This document shows, one piece after another, positions 1-10,941 of a DNA stretch of 24,825 nucleotides. Under the pieces are notes generated by a model. The model ran no database searches. It was not told the origin of the DNA and saw only the letters and a program-made list of their open reading frames with translations. Numbering within the stretch: position 1 is the first letter of the stretch; the number at the start of each line of letters is the position of its first letter. The translations under genes and the position numbers were made by a program. The DNA comes from Podila epigama (lineage: Eukaryota > Mortierellomycota > Mortierellomycetes > Mortierellales > Mortierellaceae): NCBI GenBank assembly GCA_015679605.1, contig JAAAVE010000234.1:640-25464 (forward strand), read 5' to 3'.

Positions 1-139
1 AACCAAAATAGGCATTAAAAAAATGCAAAACCGAGATACGCCCCGTAATTGATGCTTCATTGCACAAAAAGGGAAGCAAAAAGAAATGCATCAAAGAACA
101 TTGCAATTCAATCCATAGAATAAATATAAGAGTGCAATC
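1..139. promoter_or_regulatory. Upstream region of the USP39-like gene
   Basis: This A-rich, non-coding stretch holds the proximal promoter and 5' leader of the gene that starts at 140. A small inverted repeat (GCATT, A-rich loop, AATGC) lies at about 12-25. I see no clear TATA box or known operator. The window starts here, so the upstream neighbour is unknown. Confidence 0.4.
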
Positions 140-2748
140 ATGGAGACCAAGGAGGAATCGACCACGAGTAGCAAAAGGAATGAACGTATCGAGGACAGCG
201 AGTCTTCTGCAGACGAAGCAGTGCACTCGACGAGATTTAAAAAGAAAAAGATTCAATCAGCAGGATCGGTTGCAGGATCAGGTCAGTTGGGAGATGTCAA
301 GAAGGCCAAAGGCTCAGGTCTTTACCTCGATACCATCCAGCGATACATGCTCGACTTTGATTTCGAAAAGGTCTGCTCGGTCTCGCTCTCCAACTTGAAC
401 GTGTATGCCTGTCTAGTCTGTGGAAAGTACTTTCAAGGTATGGAAGAAAAAATAGTATTCTTGATTATCTCAAGTTCTATTCAATTTCGAGGCGCGTTTT
501 TTTTTTTGACGCCTGTTGAAGCTGGGCATGTCAACGAGCCTAACATTTCAACTTTTTTTTTTGGTCGTACCCTTGTGAACATAGGCCGTGGAAAGTCCTC
601 GCATGCTTATTTCCACAGTCTTCATGAGAACCACCACGTGTACATCAACCTTCACACGCTAAAGGTAAAACGAATGGAGACGGTGATGTTGAACAACTTC
701 ACGACAAGATTTTTATGGCGACATTTTGTTCACACTCGAATACTTTTTGTAGGTATATGTGTTGCCAGATTCATACGAGGTCACGGATGCATCGCTAGAC
801 GATATCAAGGTAACATTTACAGGAAGAAATCAAGCAATTCATCAACGAGTCCAATGCACCCAACATCAAGGCTGATAGTCTCTTTTTTTTCCATCTTTTT
901 TTTTTTTTTTTCAAAATCATATCCAACCCTATCGACGGCTAGTATAACCTCAACCCCACATTTACATCGGCACAAGTCGCGGCATTGGAGAAGAACGCAT
1001 CCCTCTCCTACGATCTGAATCGCAAGCCTTACATCCCAGGTATTCATCATAACGGAGGCTGTCTTGGCGATCTCAACAGCATTGCTATATAAAAAGTCAC
1101 CTGATCGACTAACATATACATGCGCTTGCCATCTGTGCTCATGCTAGGTTTCGTGGGACTCAACAATGTCAAGGCAAACGACTATGTGAACGTGGCCATC
1201 CAGGTGTTGGCCCATATCCCACCGATCCGCGATTACTTTATGCTTACAAACTTTGACGACAAATCAGAGTTAGTCAAGAGATTCAGCACGCTTGTTCGCA
1301 AGATCTGGAATCCAGCAGCATTCAAAGGACAAGTCAGTCCCCACGAGCTTTTACAGGTAAAGCCAAGTCAAGGTTCAATGCGTCAGAGTGGGATGCAGTC
1401 TCCTCCATTCACAAACAGCTGCTCCGAATATGATTGACGAACGAATTTTTGTCTTGACTTTTGGCTCATCTTTGATACTAGGAAATTTCAAATGCGAGTA
1501 GCAGACAGTTCAGGTTAACGGAGCAGAGTGATCCGTTGGCTTTCCTCTCATGGTTTCTGAATACGCTGCATAGAGACCTTGGCGGATCAAGGAAAAAGAA
1601 CAGTAGTATTATCTATTCAACCTTCCAAGGCGAGCTATCGATCGAGAGTCAACCCATCCAACCCAAGGCAGACAAGGATGCAATTCTTGCTTTTGACTCT
1701 ACCAACAGTAATACTCTCAAATATTCCTTGTGTGCGTCATATGCGACAATGTTGAATGTTTTGTTTGATCATCTAACGGCTCGTATGCATTCTCTTGTAA
1801 TGTTGTTCCATTTCTTCGGTATTAGCCATCACAAGAACACTTTCACCGTTCTTGTTTCTTGCACTGGAATTACCTCCGCCACCACTGTTCCACGATGAAT
1901 TGGAAAAGAATATTATTCCTCAGATCCCGTTGACCACTATCCTTTCAAAGTATGACGGAAAGACGATCCAGGTATGTTCAAAGTTGTACACGTAATCTCC
2001 TTTTTAAGATACTCATTTGCGATAACGCCCTAGTGTCAACATTTCTGTGATCCAACAGTGTCAATCGCGTTTTAACGTATTTTTTTACTCGTTTCTCTTT
2101 TTCGCGTTCCAGGAAAATGTTGCCGACTTGAAGCGGTTCCAAATCACTCGCCTCCCTAATTACATTATCCTTCACATCAAACGTTTCTCCAAGAACAGCT
2201 TTGTGAAGGAGAAGAATCCTACAATTGTGACATTTCCCATCAAGAACCTCAGCGTGGCAGAATGTATATGTGATTGCCCTGAACAAGAAAATAGCTTGGG
2301 ATCAAAAACGATGAACAGCCATTGTGCTAACATGACCTTCATTTTTTTTTTTCGTAACCCTCTTGTATAGTTGTATCGGATCCAGAAAAAGAAAAGGTTC
2401 TTGGGACGTACTATGATCTCCTAGCCAATGTCGTTCATGAAGGTGATCCAGCGACGCCCAACTCGACAAGTTACAAAGTGCATCTCCAGCACAGGGCCAA
2501 GGAGCAGTGGTACCAGATCCAGGATCTGTTTGTCGAGGAGATCAATGCCCACATGATCTTCCTGTCCGAGTCCTACATCCAGGTAGGTCCTATCTACATG
2601 CTACTTTGACCCACTTGAACGTGAGGAACGTGGTTCTCAGTTATTGAGCCATCATCTACTATCCATTTTCACTCTCTCACGCTAACATGTGTTTCAATAT
2701 CTTGTCGTTTCTCATTTCTAGGTCTGGGAGCGCAAACAGTCTACATAA
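140..2748 (+). CDS. SAD1: USP39/Sad1-like U4/U6.U5 tri-snRNP protein (inactive ubiquitin-protease fold)
   Basis: Spliceosomal factor that stabilises or recruits the U4/U6.U5 tri-snRNP in the nucleus. My ten-exon model is 140-437, 585-664, 753-809, 943-1039, 1148-1356, 1482-1707, 1826-1971, 2113-2263, 2371-2582 and 2722-2748. All junctions are GT-AG, all phases agree, and the product is 500 aa, between yeast Sad1 and human USP39 in size. A basic/acidic N-tail leads into a UBP-type zinc finger (LDFDFEKVCS, then YACLVCGKYFQG, with Cys79, Cys91, Cys94 and a His cluster at 106-117). The USP-like domain starts at GLNNVKANDY, where the catalytic Cys of active proteases is Asp (about residue 189). 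The C-terminus (LFVEEINAHM, then SESYIQVWERK) lacks the active His box. These losses are typical of the USP39 family, so it should not cleave ubiquitin. The last exon encodes only eight residues and the stop. Confidence 0.93.
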
Positions 2749-3538
2749 CCAAGATAACCCAACTATCATTGTCATCCCATTGAACACAAAAAAAAAGGAC
2801 CATTGACAAAAAAAAATGCAATGACCCTTCTTCCTTCTTCTCCCCCCCCCTTTTTTTTGTTTCTCCCAGTGCTTTTAGTCGCAATCCGTTCTCACGCAAG
2901 CGCAACGCACACATTTTTTTTGTCCGAGTTCCCCCACAGATTTGCAGTGCAGCGCTTTCTCGTATTTTTATACTGCTTTCAGTGTTGACACAAGGAATCA
3001 GCAACAATCTCATTCCACACCCTCCCTCCATGCATCATTCATTCCGTGCTGTGTTTGTGTATCCTAACTGATCAGTCTCATCCACAAGAGCACACGCACA
3101 CATCTATGCAAACAGGGACAAACAATGCAGAGAAAGGAAAACAACATTGGCTCAGCTTGACGAATCAAACAAACTGAATTGCTCATCTCACAAAAAGAGC
3201 AATTTTCTCAAACTTTTTTTTGATTTTCTTTTCTTTTTTCCTAATTCTGAATTCAATCCTTCCAATTCATTCAATCCATCCAATCCATTTCCCTTTCATT
3301 CACATTCTCATTCATCACTCACTCTCACTAACATTCATTTCGTCCTTGACTTTCAAGGACACTGCCACATTCATATACCCCCAATCTTCTTTTTCCGACC
3401 TTCCTATACCCTTTCGCCCCTTTTCCTTTCGTTTTCCTTCTCATTGCTGTTTGTTTTTTTTTTTTTTTTTTTTTTCTTTTTGCCAGTGTTTTTATCCTTC
3501 TTTCCCTTGGTCTTCAGCTTCGTTTGTTGTTGAAACGT
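2749..3538. promoter_or_regulatory. Intergenic and leader region between SAD1 and the IPT/ankyrin/LRR gene
   Basis: No convincing gene is seen in these 790 bases. The left part would hold the SAD1 3' UTR and has A9, C9 and T8 runs around 2788-2858. From about 3200 the plus strand becomes strongly pyrimidine-rich, with loose CATTCA/CATCCA repeats (3250-3330) and a run of 22 T at 3454-3475. AG sites at 3486 and 3516 follow the T tract and could be 3' splice sites of a leader intron, which would place the true transcription start further upstream. Nothing here proves that. Confidence 0.4.
3454..3475 (+). repeat. Homopolymer run of 22 T
   Basis: A pure T tract 64 bases upstream of the ATG at 3539, inside a C/T-rich leader. 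It may be a polypyrimidine tract of a leader intron or a nucleosome-depleting poly(dA:dT) element. Its exact length is likely to be unreliable in the assembly. Confidence 0.8.
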
Positions 3539-6500
3539 ATGATATCGCAACAACCACAACAGCAGCCAGTGCAACGGTCATTCCCTATGCAAGCATTGCC
3601 ACATATCCCGGGTCAACAACTGCCCCAGGTTTCACAACAACCACAACAACAACAACAGCAGCAGCAACTTCAACAGCAACAACAGCAACAGCAACAGCAT
3701 CAAGTTCTTCAGCAAGTACATCCTCAGCAACAGTTTCAACCCAACCAAGGCGTTGTAAACCAGATGCATCAGCTACCTCAGCATAATGTGTCTAACGCTC
3801 GCTCGTCTCCATCCTATCAAGCCCAGCCTGCTTACTCCACATACCCAGTCATATCAACAATGCGTAACGATGCTATCAATCTTCAACAGGGTATGCTGGT
3901 TCAACAACAACAACAAACACAGGTGCAACAACATCAGAGCCAAATGTTGCAACAGCCTATCCCGCCGCAGCCACAGCCACAGCAGCAAACTCAATTGCAC
4001 CCACGGCCATCCACCACGCCCAGCAAGCTAAAGTCTAACACACATTATGCGCCTCGCTATCATCCCATGTACCCATCCCCTGCACCTTCTTCCACCACGC
4101 CTGTACTCTCCCATGCATCCCTGAGTCCAGCCCCGAGCGGACACAGCAACGGTCACAGCAATGGCCACAGCAATAACAATAGTAACAGCAACAGCAACGG
4201 CAATGGCATCAACCATTCAACATCCAACCTGCACTCCGTCTCCTCGGTTGGCCAGATACCAGTCTCCATCACTACCACCACAGATATGACCAATAGTATC
4301 TCTGCACCGATGGCATTCAGACAGTCTCTCACCCCTCATGTCTCGCCGCACCTCAACCCAGCACGGACATCTGCCCTCGCCGATCAGAGCACAAGTCTTG
4401 CATGGACCAGTCCTTCATCGACGGCACCTTTGCCTGCCTACATCACCAGTTACGAGGTAATGATCAGTCTGTTATCACTGAATTTGTTCAGGCAACAAAA
4501 TACAAAAAGTATTCCGGGCAGTTTTGTATAGGCAGGCACATTCTTTATTGATTATGAGCAGACGATGAGTCTGGAACGTTTGTATGAAACTATTTACGGG
4601 CAACCACCACCACCAGGGATCACCATGGTTCACTTGTTTACTTGCTCAAGAGAGTGAGACAGAGTTGAACAGGGGAGAGAATTGAAAGAAAAGAGAGAAC
4701 GGGACATTTGAGCCGCTTTGCCTCCGCGGAGCCACACATTCCCCCCCTTCCTTCGATAGTGTGTGGCTGTTCATGACGGAGGTTAGCTGGTAACCAATGG
4801 TACCTGACCAGAGAGAGAGAAAGAGAGAGAGAGTGACAGAGCCTAGCTGGATAACTCACCACTCCTTCAGTTGGAACAAGCTCAATGATTGGCCCAATCC
4901 ATTCCTTGGAGTTATGGACCTATGGTCTTTTGGTTTTTTGGAGTAAATGCAATTGGAATTATGTCACGTGCACGATAGTAAACAGCTTTTTGTTCCTACC
5001 ACTTCTAGTCGCAACAACCAGCAGGACCAGGAAGTGGCCATGTCCATCCTCACTCGCACACAGGCCTTGCATTGAATAGTCTTTATGCAAGGTCACTTCA
5101 TACTCCCTTCTACCAGATGGAGATGGCCCTGCAGGAAGCTGCCCACAATGGGTTTGGTGCAGTGACACATCAACAAGGGTACGGGCCATTTTGTTTTTGT
5201 TATTTGTTCTTGTCGCAAGATGACTCCTTGTTCTGTCTCAAAGGCCTAACCCGCGTTTTTATTATTATTATTTTACTTTATTATTAATGTTACTATTTTT
5301 TATGTCGCTGTTGTTTCTTCACAAAACATTAATAGCCCAATGTCTCTCCTGGGCACACCTGTGACTCTTGGAGGAGGTGGACATAGTGATGACCCTCGTC
5401 TTCCTGTGTTTGATGTGAAGGCTTATACCTTCCGTAAGAAGCCGCGGCACTATGTCGCTGTGAAGCATAAGAACGCTCTCCGCATTGAGCCCATTATCTA
5501 TCTCAAGACGAGTATTCTTGATGAAAACAGACAAGTGGTTCGTGACTGGGATTATCTCCGATTCTCGATGGATCGTTTCAAAGAAAATGCGCAACCAAAG
5601 AAGAAGCTGATGCCAGAAGGTAACTTGAACAGAGGGGAAATCAGAAGAAAAAAAGAGCTAGTAGGACAAATGATAGGGGATTGAGTATCCTTATGAACTG
5701 ATATATTAACATACTGTCTTTGGGATTTTTTTTTGTTTGGTTCTAATTAGAAATGAAAGGTGCACGTATCCTTGATGTGGATATAATTCTTATCTCCCCC
5801 AATAACAATGACAAACCAATTGAAGACTCTTGTCCAGCTTGTGTGATGCGCATGGTAAGAAAACGATACAGAACGAAATACCGTGTGTTTGAACGATGCG
5901 GATAAAAAAGAATGAATGACTGAATGAATGAAGTGTCAACGTCTATGCCATTTTATTCTATAGGATGGTGAAAGGAGAATTATGCAAGTCCTGGCCAAGA
6001 ACTTTAAGCAGACACCAACAGGACAACCTGTCATTGACATTCGTAAAGGCCATGCAATTGTCTGTATCAAGCTAAACTGTTACTGTGATCATCATGGTGA
6101 GCAAGAGGGCTTTGTGGTTCGCCTGCAGACAAATCCAGAGGTAGTCCGTAAGGGTGGCTCAGTCAAGCTCCGCATCTGCTGTGAGGCTCGCTCAAAGAAT
6201 GGACCAGCAGAGCAGGATGTGGAAGAGGAAGATGGATTGACGGATATTGATGCGCCAGCTTCGACAGGATCGCGGTCGCCAGCAGTAACAAACGATCAAA
6301 TGCTACAGAGCCCCTCGCTCAGCTACGAAAGTCTGAGTCCGTTTGTGAAGGGCCACCAGCGGACACCGTCCACTAACTCGAGCTCAATTGCGTCTCCACG
6401 CTCCATGGACGAACGCGTGGTATCGTCTCTGGCGATTGAAAACACAAGTGGGCGTGTGTTAGCGCCACCAAAGTTCCGCCAGATCTACCCCCTGACACCA

Positions 6501-9500
6501 AGCGAAGGCACCATCCTTGGTGGTACACGAGTGACAATCCACGGCGCCCATTTTGATGTACTCCAGAACCCAGTTGTGTACTTTGGCAAGATTCCAGCCG
6601 AACTGGTGACGATCTCTCACCACGATGTGATGGAATGTACCACACCTCCAGCGGAGAATTTGAAGCCTGGAATTGTCGCGGTCCAGATTGCATCGATGGC
6701 GTTCCCGCTCGGAGCAGAGACGGACAGCGTTGATTTCATGTATATGGCACCACCAGACTATGACTTTTGCAACTTGGCGGCAACTTCGCTGTCATACTCG
6801 ATGGCTAACGAGTATCCACAGGACAATAGCGTAAGATAACATGATGATACATGATGATACATTATGTCTTTCGTTTGAGATGTTATGCACTGGACCTAAC
6901 GCGCTCCCTCTTCTTTCCTTTTTTTATTACCTACTGTTCAAAGTTGGCCTTTATTTTGAATGCTCATCTTCCCAATTCCGGAGTTGGGTTGGGACTTTTG
7001 GACGATGCTACGACGTTTGTTGGCAACGATTTTGATGTCGGGTTCTCTTATGCCGCAAAGGAAGACATGGCACTCGACTTTTTGAACACGATTCAGATTT
7101 TGGCTCCAGGTCGAGTCTTGCCATCCTTCAAAGTAAGTTTATGTCTCTAAATGTGTGTGTTTTTGTGGGATAATCATCCATCCATCTATCTATCTATCTA
7201 TTTTGACACTATTCCTGACATATTCATGTTCCTGGCTTCTATCCATTTCAGAGTGATTCAGGTCATACATTGCTCCATCTGGCTGTCCAAGGTGGCATGG
7301 TCCGTCTTGCTCGAGTACTACTGGACATGGGCATCGATCATACGGCATTGGATAGAAACAACAAGACAGGTAAATAAGCTCTTTTGTTCTTATTATTTCA
7401 TTTTTTCATTGAATTTACAGGAAGAGGCATAAACACAACGTAACTAAACTCATATTTCATTGTATATTTTCTTCTTTGTTAAGCGCTTCATTTCGCGGAA
7501 ATGACTGGCCATGAAGAGCTTGTGCAAATGCTTTCTACCGCCAGGGTCCCACCACGACCTTTAGTGCCCAGAATCAACAGCAATCCTGAAGGATCTACAA
7601 TGAACGATCTCGTGAGAGAATTGCTTCAGAGACACGAGAGTCAGCTGAAAAGAGTGCTTGGTCAAGAGAGGCAACGCAAAATCAAGCAAATGAAAGAGAT
7701 GCAGGAGCGATCGATGGAGGTCATGGAAGCTCGTGATCAAGCCATGCGGCAGACAGGCAACACTAGCTCTAACAACAACAACAATACCATCAGCAGCACT
7801 GAGCACTCAAGGACAGCTATGGACGATACAGAGGAGGATGATATTATGATGGAAGAGATGTCGAATCCTTCGTCACCCGAAGGCAAGCCTGATGATGACG
7901 GTATGTCGGGTGACGACTTTTCAGAGCAGGAGCGTCAAGGCAATGAGCGCAAGCGCAAAGCAGAAGAGGATGATGTGGCTCAGGAGGAGGCTGGTAGCCG
8001 AAAGCTTTTGAAGGAGCCTTCATCGTCTTCAGCCACCTCTACTCATGAGGAGAGCAAGCCAGAGCTACCTGCAAAACTGAGCGATGCACAACTTGGCTAT
8101 ATCCAAAACGGCACAGCAATCTATGAAAAGTCTCGCGGCAGGGCGCTCTTTGGTGACACGACTGTGTTGTTGAACAAGACACCAATGCAGACGTGGATTT
8201 GCGAATCGTGGTCTTTGGATATGTTGAAGGAAAGTGCGGCCACTCCTGTGTCGACGACAACACCGCCGACAGCGCTGCATGTCATGGCACTCACTGGAAC
8301 GGGTCTGCATCACTTTACAGAGTTCCAATCAGCACATGGGTCGACGGTTCGGAACCTGGAGCATTGGAGCTTGCTTGAGATTGAGCAATTGGAGGTCTCA
8401 TCACAGGAGCAGGTCAAGGTAGAACTCTGCGGATTTGTTCCAAGGCCTGGTCGAGACTTGCATGATGAACAGGTTTCCTTCCGTGCTAAGGGTGCTCAAG
8501 TCGCTTCTGATATTATGGGATCCATTGCCAAGGCGCATAACGAGTTGATGGACCATCTTGGATTGAAGCACAAGTTTGGAACCTCTAGTCAACCGACTCA
8601 ACAACATCGACAGCAATACGAACAGGCCAATCTGGAACAGACTCAAGATGTGCGTTTCACATATGGACTCAAGATGTATGGCAAATTGTTCAATATTGAG
8701 TATCGCGAGATTGAGGTTGTGATCAAGAATGATTTTGTGGCCAAGCAGGACGTATTCACTCTCAAGCCGACAGTGAGCGGAGGCCGGTTGCCCCATAGCC
8801 CAGCGATGGTCGCTGCAGTGTTCAAGACACTCCGAGAATTGGATGGTTTTACCAAGGTTCGATTCGATGGTATTGAGGTGCTGGATGACGGCTGGAACAA
8901 GTCCGAGTTGGTCCGCGAAGTGGGCCGATTGGTTCGAGATATGAGGGGCGTGAGCCGATGGAACTTTGCCAACTGTGGATGGACCTTGGCAACAGTGCAA
9001 GGCTTTGTCGATGGCTTTAATGCGACGATGAGGCCCCATCAAGAACAAAGAGTTGCCTGTGCTCGCGTTTCCTTGGCGGGCAATGACTTTGGAGGACAGG
9101 ATGAGGTTGGCTTTATCTTGACAAAGGCGATCAATAGTTGGCCAGAGTTACGAGCATTAGACGTGACGAATTGCAACATTGGTATTCGAGGGACTGAACA
9201 GCTTGTGCATCGACTGACCAACATGGGTACGATCAAGGTCCAAGGCAACCAGGCAGACGAGCGTTGGTGGCAGTGGATGGATGGTCTGCTGGAAAGAAGC
9301 CCCATGCTCGAAAAATGCAGTCTCGGCGCTCGTGTGAGACCTGCTAATGACCAGAGTGTTGTTAGTCTGGAGCGTTTGTTGACATTGCCAGAGTTGAGCG
9401 TGTTAGATCTTTCAAAGTCAGTGATTACGTCAGCCTCGACTCAAGTTCTTGGAAAGCTTGTCCCATTGTTACCCAACCTACAGACACTGAGCCTGGCCAA

Positions 9501-10653
9501 TTGTGAGCTGGCATGGACGGATTTGGCGTCATTGTTTGATGTGGTCTGTAAGACGAACGAGAGCACCAAGTTTACCTTTGATGTGAGCCAGAATCCATTG
9601 TTTGATACAGAGGCATCGATTCAGAGTTGGCTCAAGAGTCTTGAGGACTATAGTTCCGCCACTCCATCGTCGACTGTTGTTCCTTTTGGTCTCAAGCTGC
9701 AAGGTCTCTTGATCCGCGATGAGGCACTCCAACAACTCTTGGGACCTTTGAAGAGTGCAGTGTGCTTTAATGAGCTCAATTTGAAGGAAATGTGCGTCAA
9801 GAGGGAGAGTCAAGTGAAGGAGCTTGAAGGTTTGCCTTATGATGAAGCCGTTGTTCGGATTCGACCTACGGATGCATCGGATAAGAGCTGTCTTGCACTT
9901 GGACAAGTGTTGGCTAATAACAAGACACTCATTATGCTCGACATTTCTGGACGAGAAGTGTTGGGTACGACTGAAGGTGAGGCGGGTAGTGCAAGTGCAA
10001 GTGCGCCACCTAGTAGTAGTAGTACGCGTCAAGTTTGGACAGGTCAATCGACAGGAGGCTTTGGACGACAGGTATGGCTAGCGTTCCCGGGTCTGGCGTC
10101 GAACGAGACTTTGCGGATGTTGACAATGGATCATAACCGATTCGGTGAGTTTGGAATGGAGAAGTTTGCAGAGGCGATGAAGTCAAACAAGAGTATCGGC
10201 GTTGTCAGTTGCGATGGCAATGATGCGTATACGCACAAGGCGCTTCGAGCGATTGAAAAGATTTTGCCGCCAGTGATGGGTGTGGCCATTGGAGATGAAC
10301 CATCGAAGCAAGTATTGTTTAGAGGCACGATGGAGGAAGCGCAAGCGGCAGGATATAACAGTACGCTATCGATTTGGACGATGAAGCGAGAAGAGATTGA
10401 TATGCACATGACATTCCTTTCAAAGGAAGTTGTGCGACAGCTGACAGAGTTGGACCGCATCGAACTACAGGTACGCAATATGCAGCAGCGTCAGGCAATC
10501 AAGGCGAATGCAGAAGCGATGCTTGCAGATGCGAAGCAGCGACACGAGGCCGCTATCAAGAACCGAGTGATGTACATGAATACGTATGAGCGGATTGTAT
10601 TGGCGATTCAGGAGAACGATCGAAGGACGTTAGAAGCACAGTCGCGTGTATAG
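3539..10653 (+). CDS. SPT23/MGA2-like IPT/TIG-ankyrin transcription factor fused to a CARMIL-like PH-LRR region
   Basis: Nine exons (3539-4456, 4532-4627, 5009-5178, 5336-5619, 5751-5854, 5964-6830, 6944-7132, 7252-7369, 7484-10653) join in frame to 1971 aa. Residues 1-160 are poly-Gln, followed by Ser/Asn/Gly/His repeats near 201-222. Residues about 418-605 match the Rel-like core of the SPT23/MGA2 family (VFDVKAYTFRKK, CPACVMRMDGERRIM, CYCDHHGEQEGF). An IPT/TIG fold follows at about 697-783 and ankyrin repeats at 877-938 (GHTLLHLAVQGG, KTALHFAEMTGHEELV). After that come a coiled coil (956-1005), an acidic stretch with a possible NLS (RKRK, near 1070), a PH-like segment (1115-1285), leucine-rich repeats (1335-1838) and a C-terminal helix. 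Yeast Mga2/Spt23 are ER-anchored activators of fatty-acid desaturation released by the proteasome; no transmembrane helix is visible here. The start is the first ATG after an upstream TTG-only extension; the exon 2 donor (ATG|GTTCAC) is weak. Confidence 0.83.
3640..3735 (+). repeat. CAA/CAG microsatellite coding for poly-Gln
   Basis: Mixed CAA and CAG codons give runs of up to nine Gln broken by Leu and His. The tract lies in the N-terminal, probably disordered, activation-like region of the IPT/ankyrin/LRR protein. Such tracts usually vary in length between strains. Confidence 0.85.
4140..4206 (+). repeat. Imperfect repeat coding for Ser-Asn-Gly-His units
   Basis: Near-tandem CACAGCAACGGT-type units encode SNGH repeats that decay into SN and GN dipeptides. 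It is in frame in exon 1 of the IPT/ankyrin/LRR gene and adds to the low-complexity N-terminal region. Confidence 0.75.
4628..5008 (+). other. Long intron (381 nt) of the IPT/ankyrin/LRR gene, with GA-rich microsatellite
   Basis: This intron is about three times longer than the others in this gene. It carries a GA repeat at 4811-4833, a GA-rich block at 4649-4700 and a CACGTG palindrome near 4964. The acceptor (CTTCTAG|TCG) is good and the donor is weak, so a further small exon inside it is possible. I could not find one that keeps the frame. Confidence 0.45.
7176..7202 (+). repeat. ATCC/ATCT tetranucleotide microsatellite
   Basis: Tandem CATC/TATC units in the intron between 7133 and 7251. 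It has no coding role and probably varies in length. Confidence 0.8.
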
Positions 10654-10941
10654 TAGACAAATATGTTGTAAAAAGGGAAAATGTCAATGAATATGATTGA
10701 TGGCAACTAGAAGTGACATTATTGGTCAGTTGGTCACTCAACCCTGCTTTCTCTTGAACTACATGTTGAGCATGCTTGGCAACAGTATCAACAAACCATT
10801 CCACCCTTCAAGAACTGCAATTAGAAGAAAACAAAACCATCCACCTGCCTCAAGCAATTCAGAGATTTGTACAAAAAAAAAGAAAATGCTCTTTGTTTTT
10901 ATTTTATCATTCATAAACTTGACACCATGTCAATTTTTAAA
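10654..10941. terminator. Convergent 3' region between the IPT/ankyrin/LRR gene and EF-3
   Basis: The two genes converge with 288 bases between their stop codons, so both 3' UTRs and polyadenylation sites must lie here. On the minus strand an AATAAA hexamer sits at 10903-10898, about 40 nt after the EF-3 stop, a plausible poly(A) signal. A run of nine A at 10873-10881 on the plus strand is A-rich 3' UTR-like sequence. No further gene is seen. Confidence 0.5.

Noticed and set aside
8401-9048. 215-codon minus-strand frame inside the LRR exon
   Set aside because: Fully antisense to the well-supported LRR-coding frame; no domain and no separate promoter evidence.
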